A program made the translations under genes and the position numbers. This document shows positions 5,686-5,721 of a stretch of 5,721 nucleotides of DNA, in pieces. The stretch covers positions 1-5,721 of the forward strand of contig QKIM01000048.1 in assembly GCA_003249585.1 (NCBI GenBank). The letters run 5' to 3'. Every line of letters begins with the position of its first letter. Within the stretch, counting starts at the first letter, position 1. The DNA is from Deltaproteobacteria bacterium (GTDB taxonomy: Bacteria > Myxococcota_A > Polyangia > HGW-17). The notes beneath the pieces are model-generated. The model made no database searches. It was not told where the DNA came from and worked only from the letters and a program-made list of their open reading frames with translations.

Positions 5686-5721
5686 TTAGCCTTTTGCGGG
5701 CTCTGCGGGAGCAGCAGGTTT
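5686..5721 (-). CDS. 3' end of a convergent gene, unidentified (Ala/Pro-rich C-terminus)
   Basis: Read on the minus strand from the right edge, the codons give KPAAPAEPAKG followed by a TAA at 5686-5688. The stop lies 18 bases before the minus-strand entry to the bidirectional terminator, where the end of a convergent gene is expected. The Ala/Pro/Lys/Glu composition is typical of flexible C-terminal tails. Eleven residues are far too few to name a product or to be certain it is coding. Confidence 0.5.
   Translation of the reverse strand, partial: KPAAPAEPAKG

Noticed and set aside
1..5721. Search for CRISPR repeats, tRNA genes, insertion sequences, attachment sites or toxin-antitoxin pairs
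   Set aside because: None seen: no regularly spaced repeats, no tRNA-like cloverleaf or CCA end, no transposase motif, and no compositional island. The window reads as ordinary core chromosome with a lineage-specific thioredoxin pair.

Overview
The window looks like chromosomal DNA of a GC-rich, Gram-negative bacterium, most likely a deltaproteobacterium in the broad sense (Myxococcota, Desulfobacterota, Bdellovibrionota or a relative). Three things point that way: zapA sits next to RNase Y and its YmdB-family phosphoesterase partner; a CHASE2/TPR-type class III adenylate cyclase tail is present; and two DsbA-like proteins carry lipoprotein signals. This is inference from gene content. No rRNA or species marker is present.

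Layout, left to right. Bases 2-424 are the 3' end of a class III nucleotide cyclase gene. Bases 425-574 are a short AT-richer gap with a likely promoter for zapA. zapA (575-862) encodes a small Z-ring regulator. Bases 863-1128 hold no protein gene but are rich in structure. A 12-base exact inverted pair (919-930 with 1077-1088) encloses about 170 nt of rod-like foldable sequence. I read this as a probable 6S RNA gene, a known neighbour of zapA in many proteobacteria. Then comes rny (RNase Y, 1129-2691, perfect Shine-Dalgarno), which overlaps a YmdB-type metallophosphoesterase gene (2681-3511) by 11 bases. A 21-base gap with a strong ribosome binding site leads into two tandem paralogous lipoproteins with DsbA-like thioredoxin domains (3533-4525 and about 4537-5619). 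A strong, probably bidirectional hairpin terminator (5636-5667) closes the cluster. On its far side the last codons of a convergent minus-strand gene appear to be visible (5686-5721).

How it fits together. From 6S RNA/rny to the terminator all genes lie on the plus strand with tiny gaps or overlaps, so they probably form one transcription unit: membrane-anchored mRNA decay (RNase Y plus YmdB), followed by a periplasmic thiol-disulfide pair. The conserved block is zapA/6S/rny/ymdB. The two DsbA-like lipoproteins look like a lineage-specific addition.

I do not see an obviously new defence or mobile system. The most interesting points are: (1) six extra cysteines conserved in spacing between the two DsbA-like paralogs, including a C-terminal four-cysteine module; (2) an Asp-to-Asn change at the apparent last HD metal ligand of RNase Y; and (3) the unannotated 6S-like element and the mutually exclusive hairpins in the rny leader.
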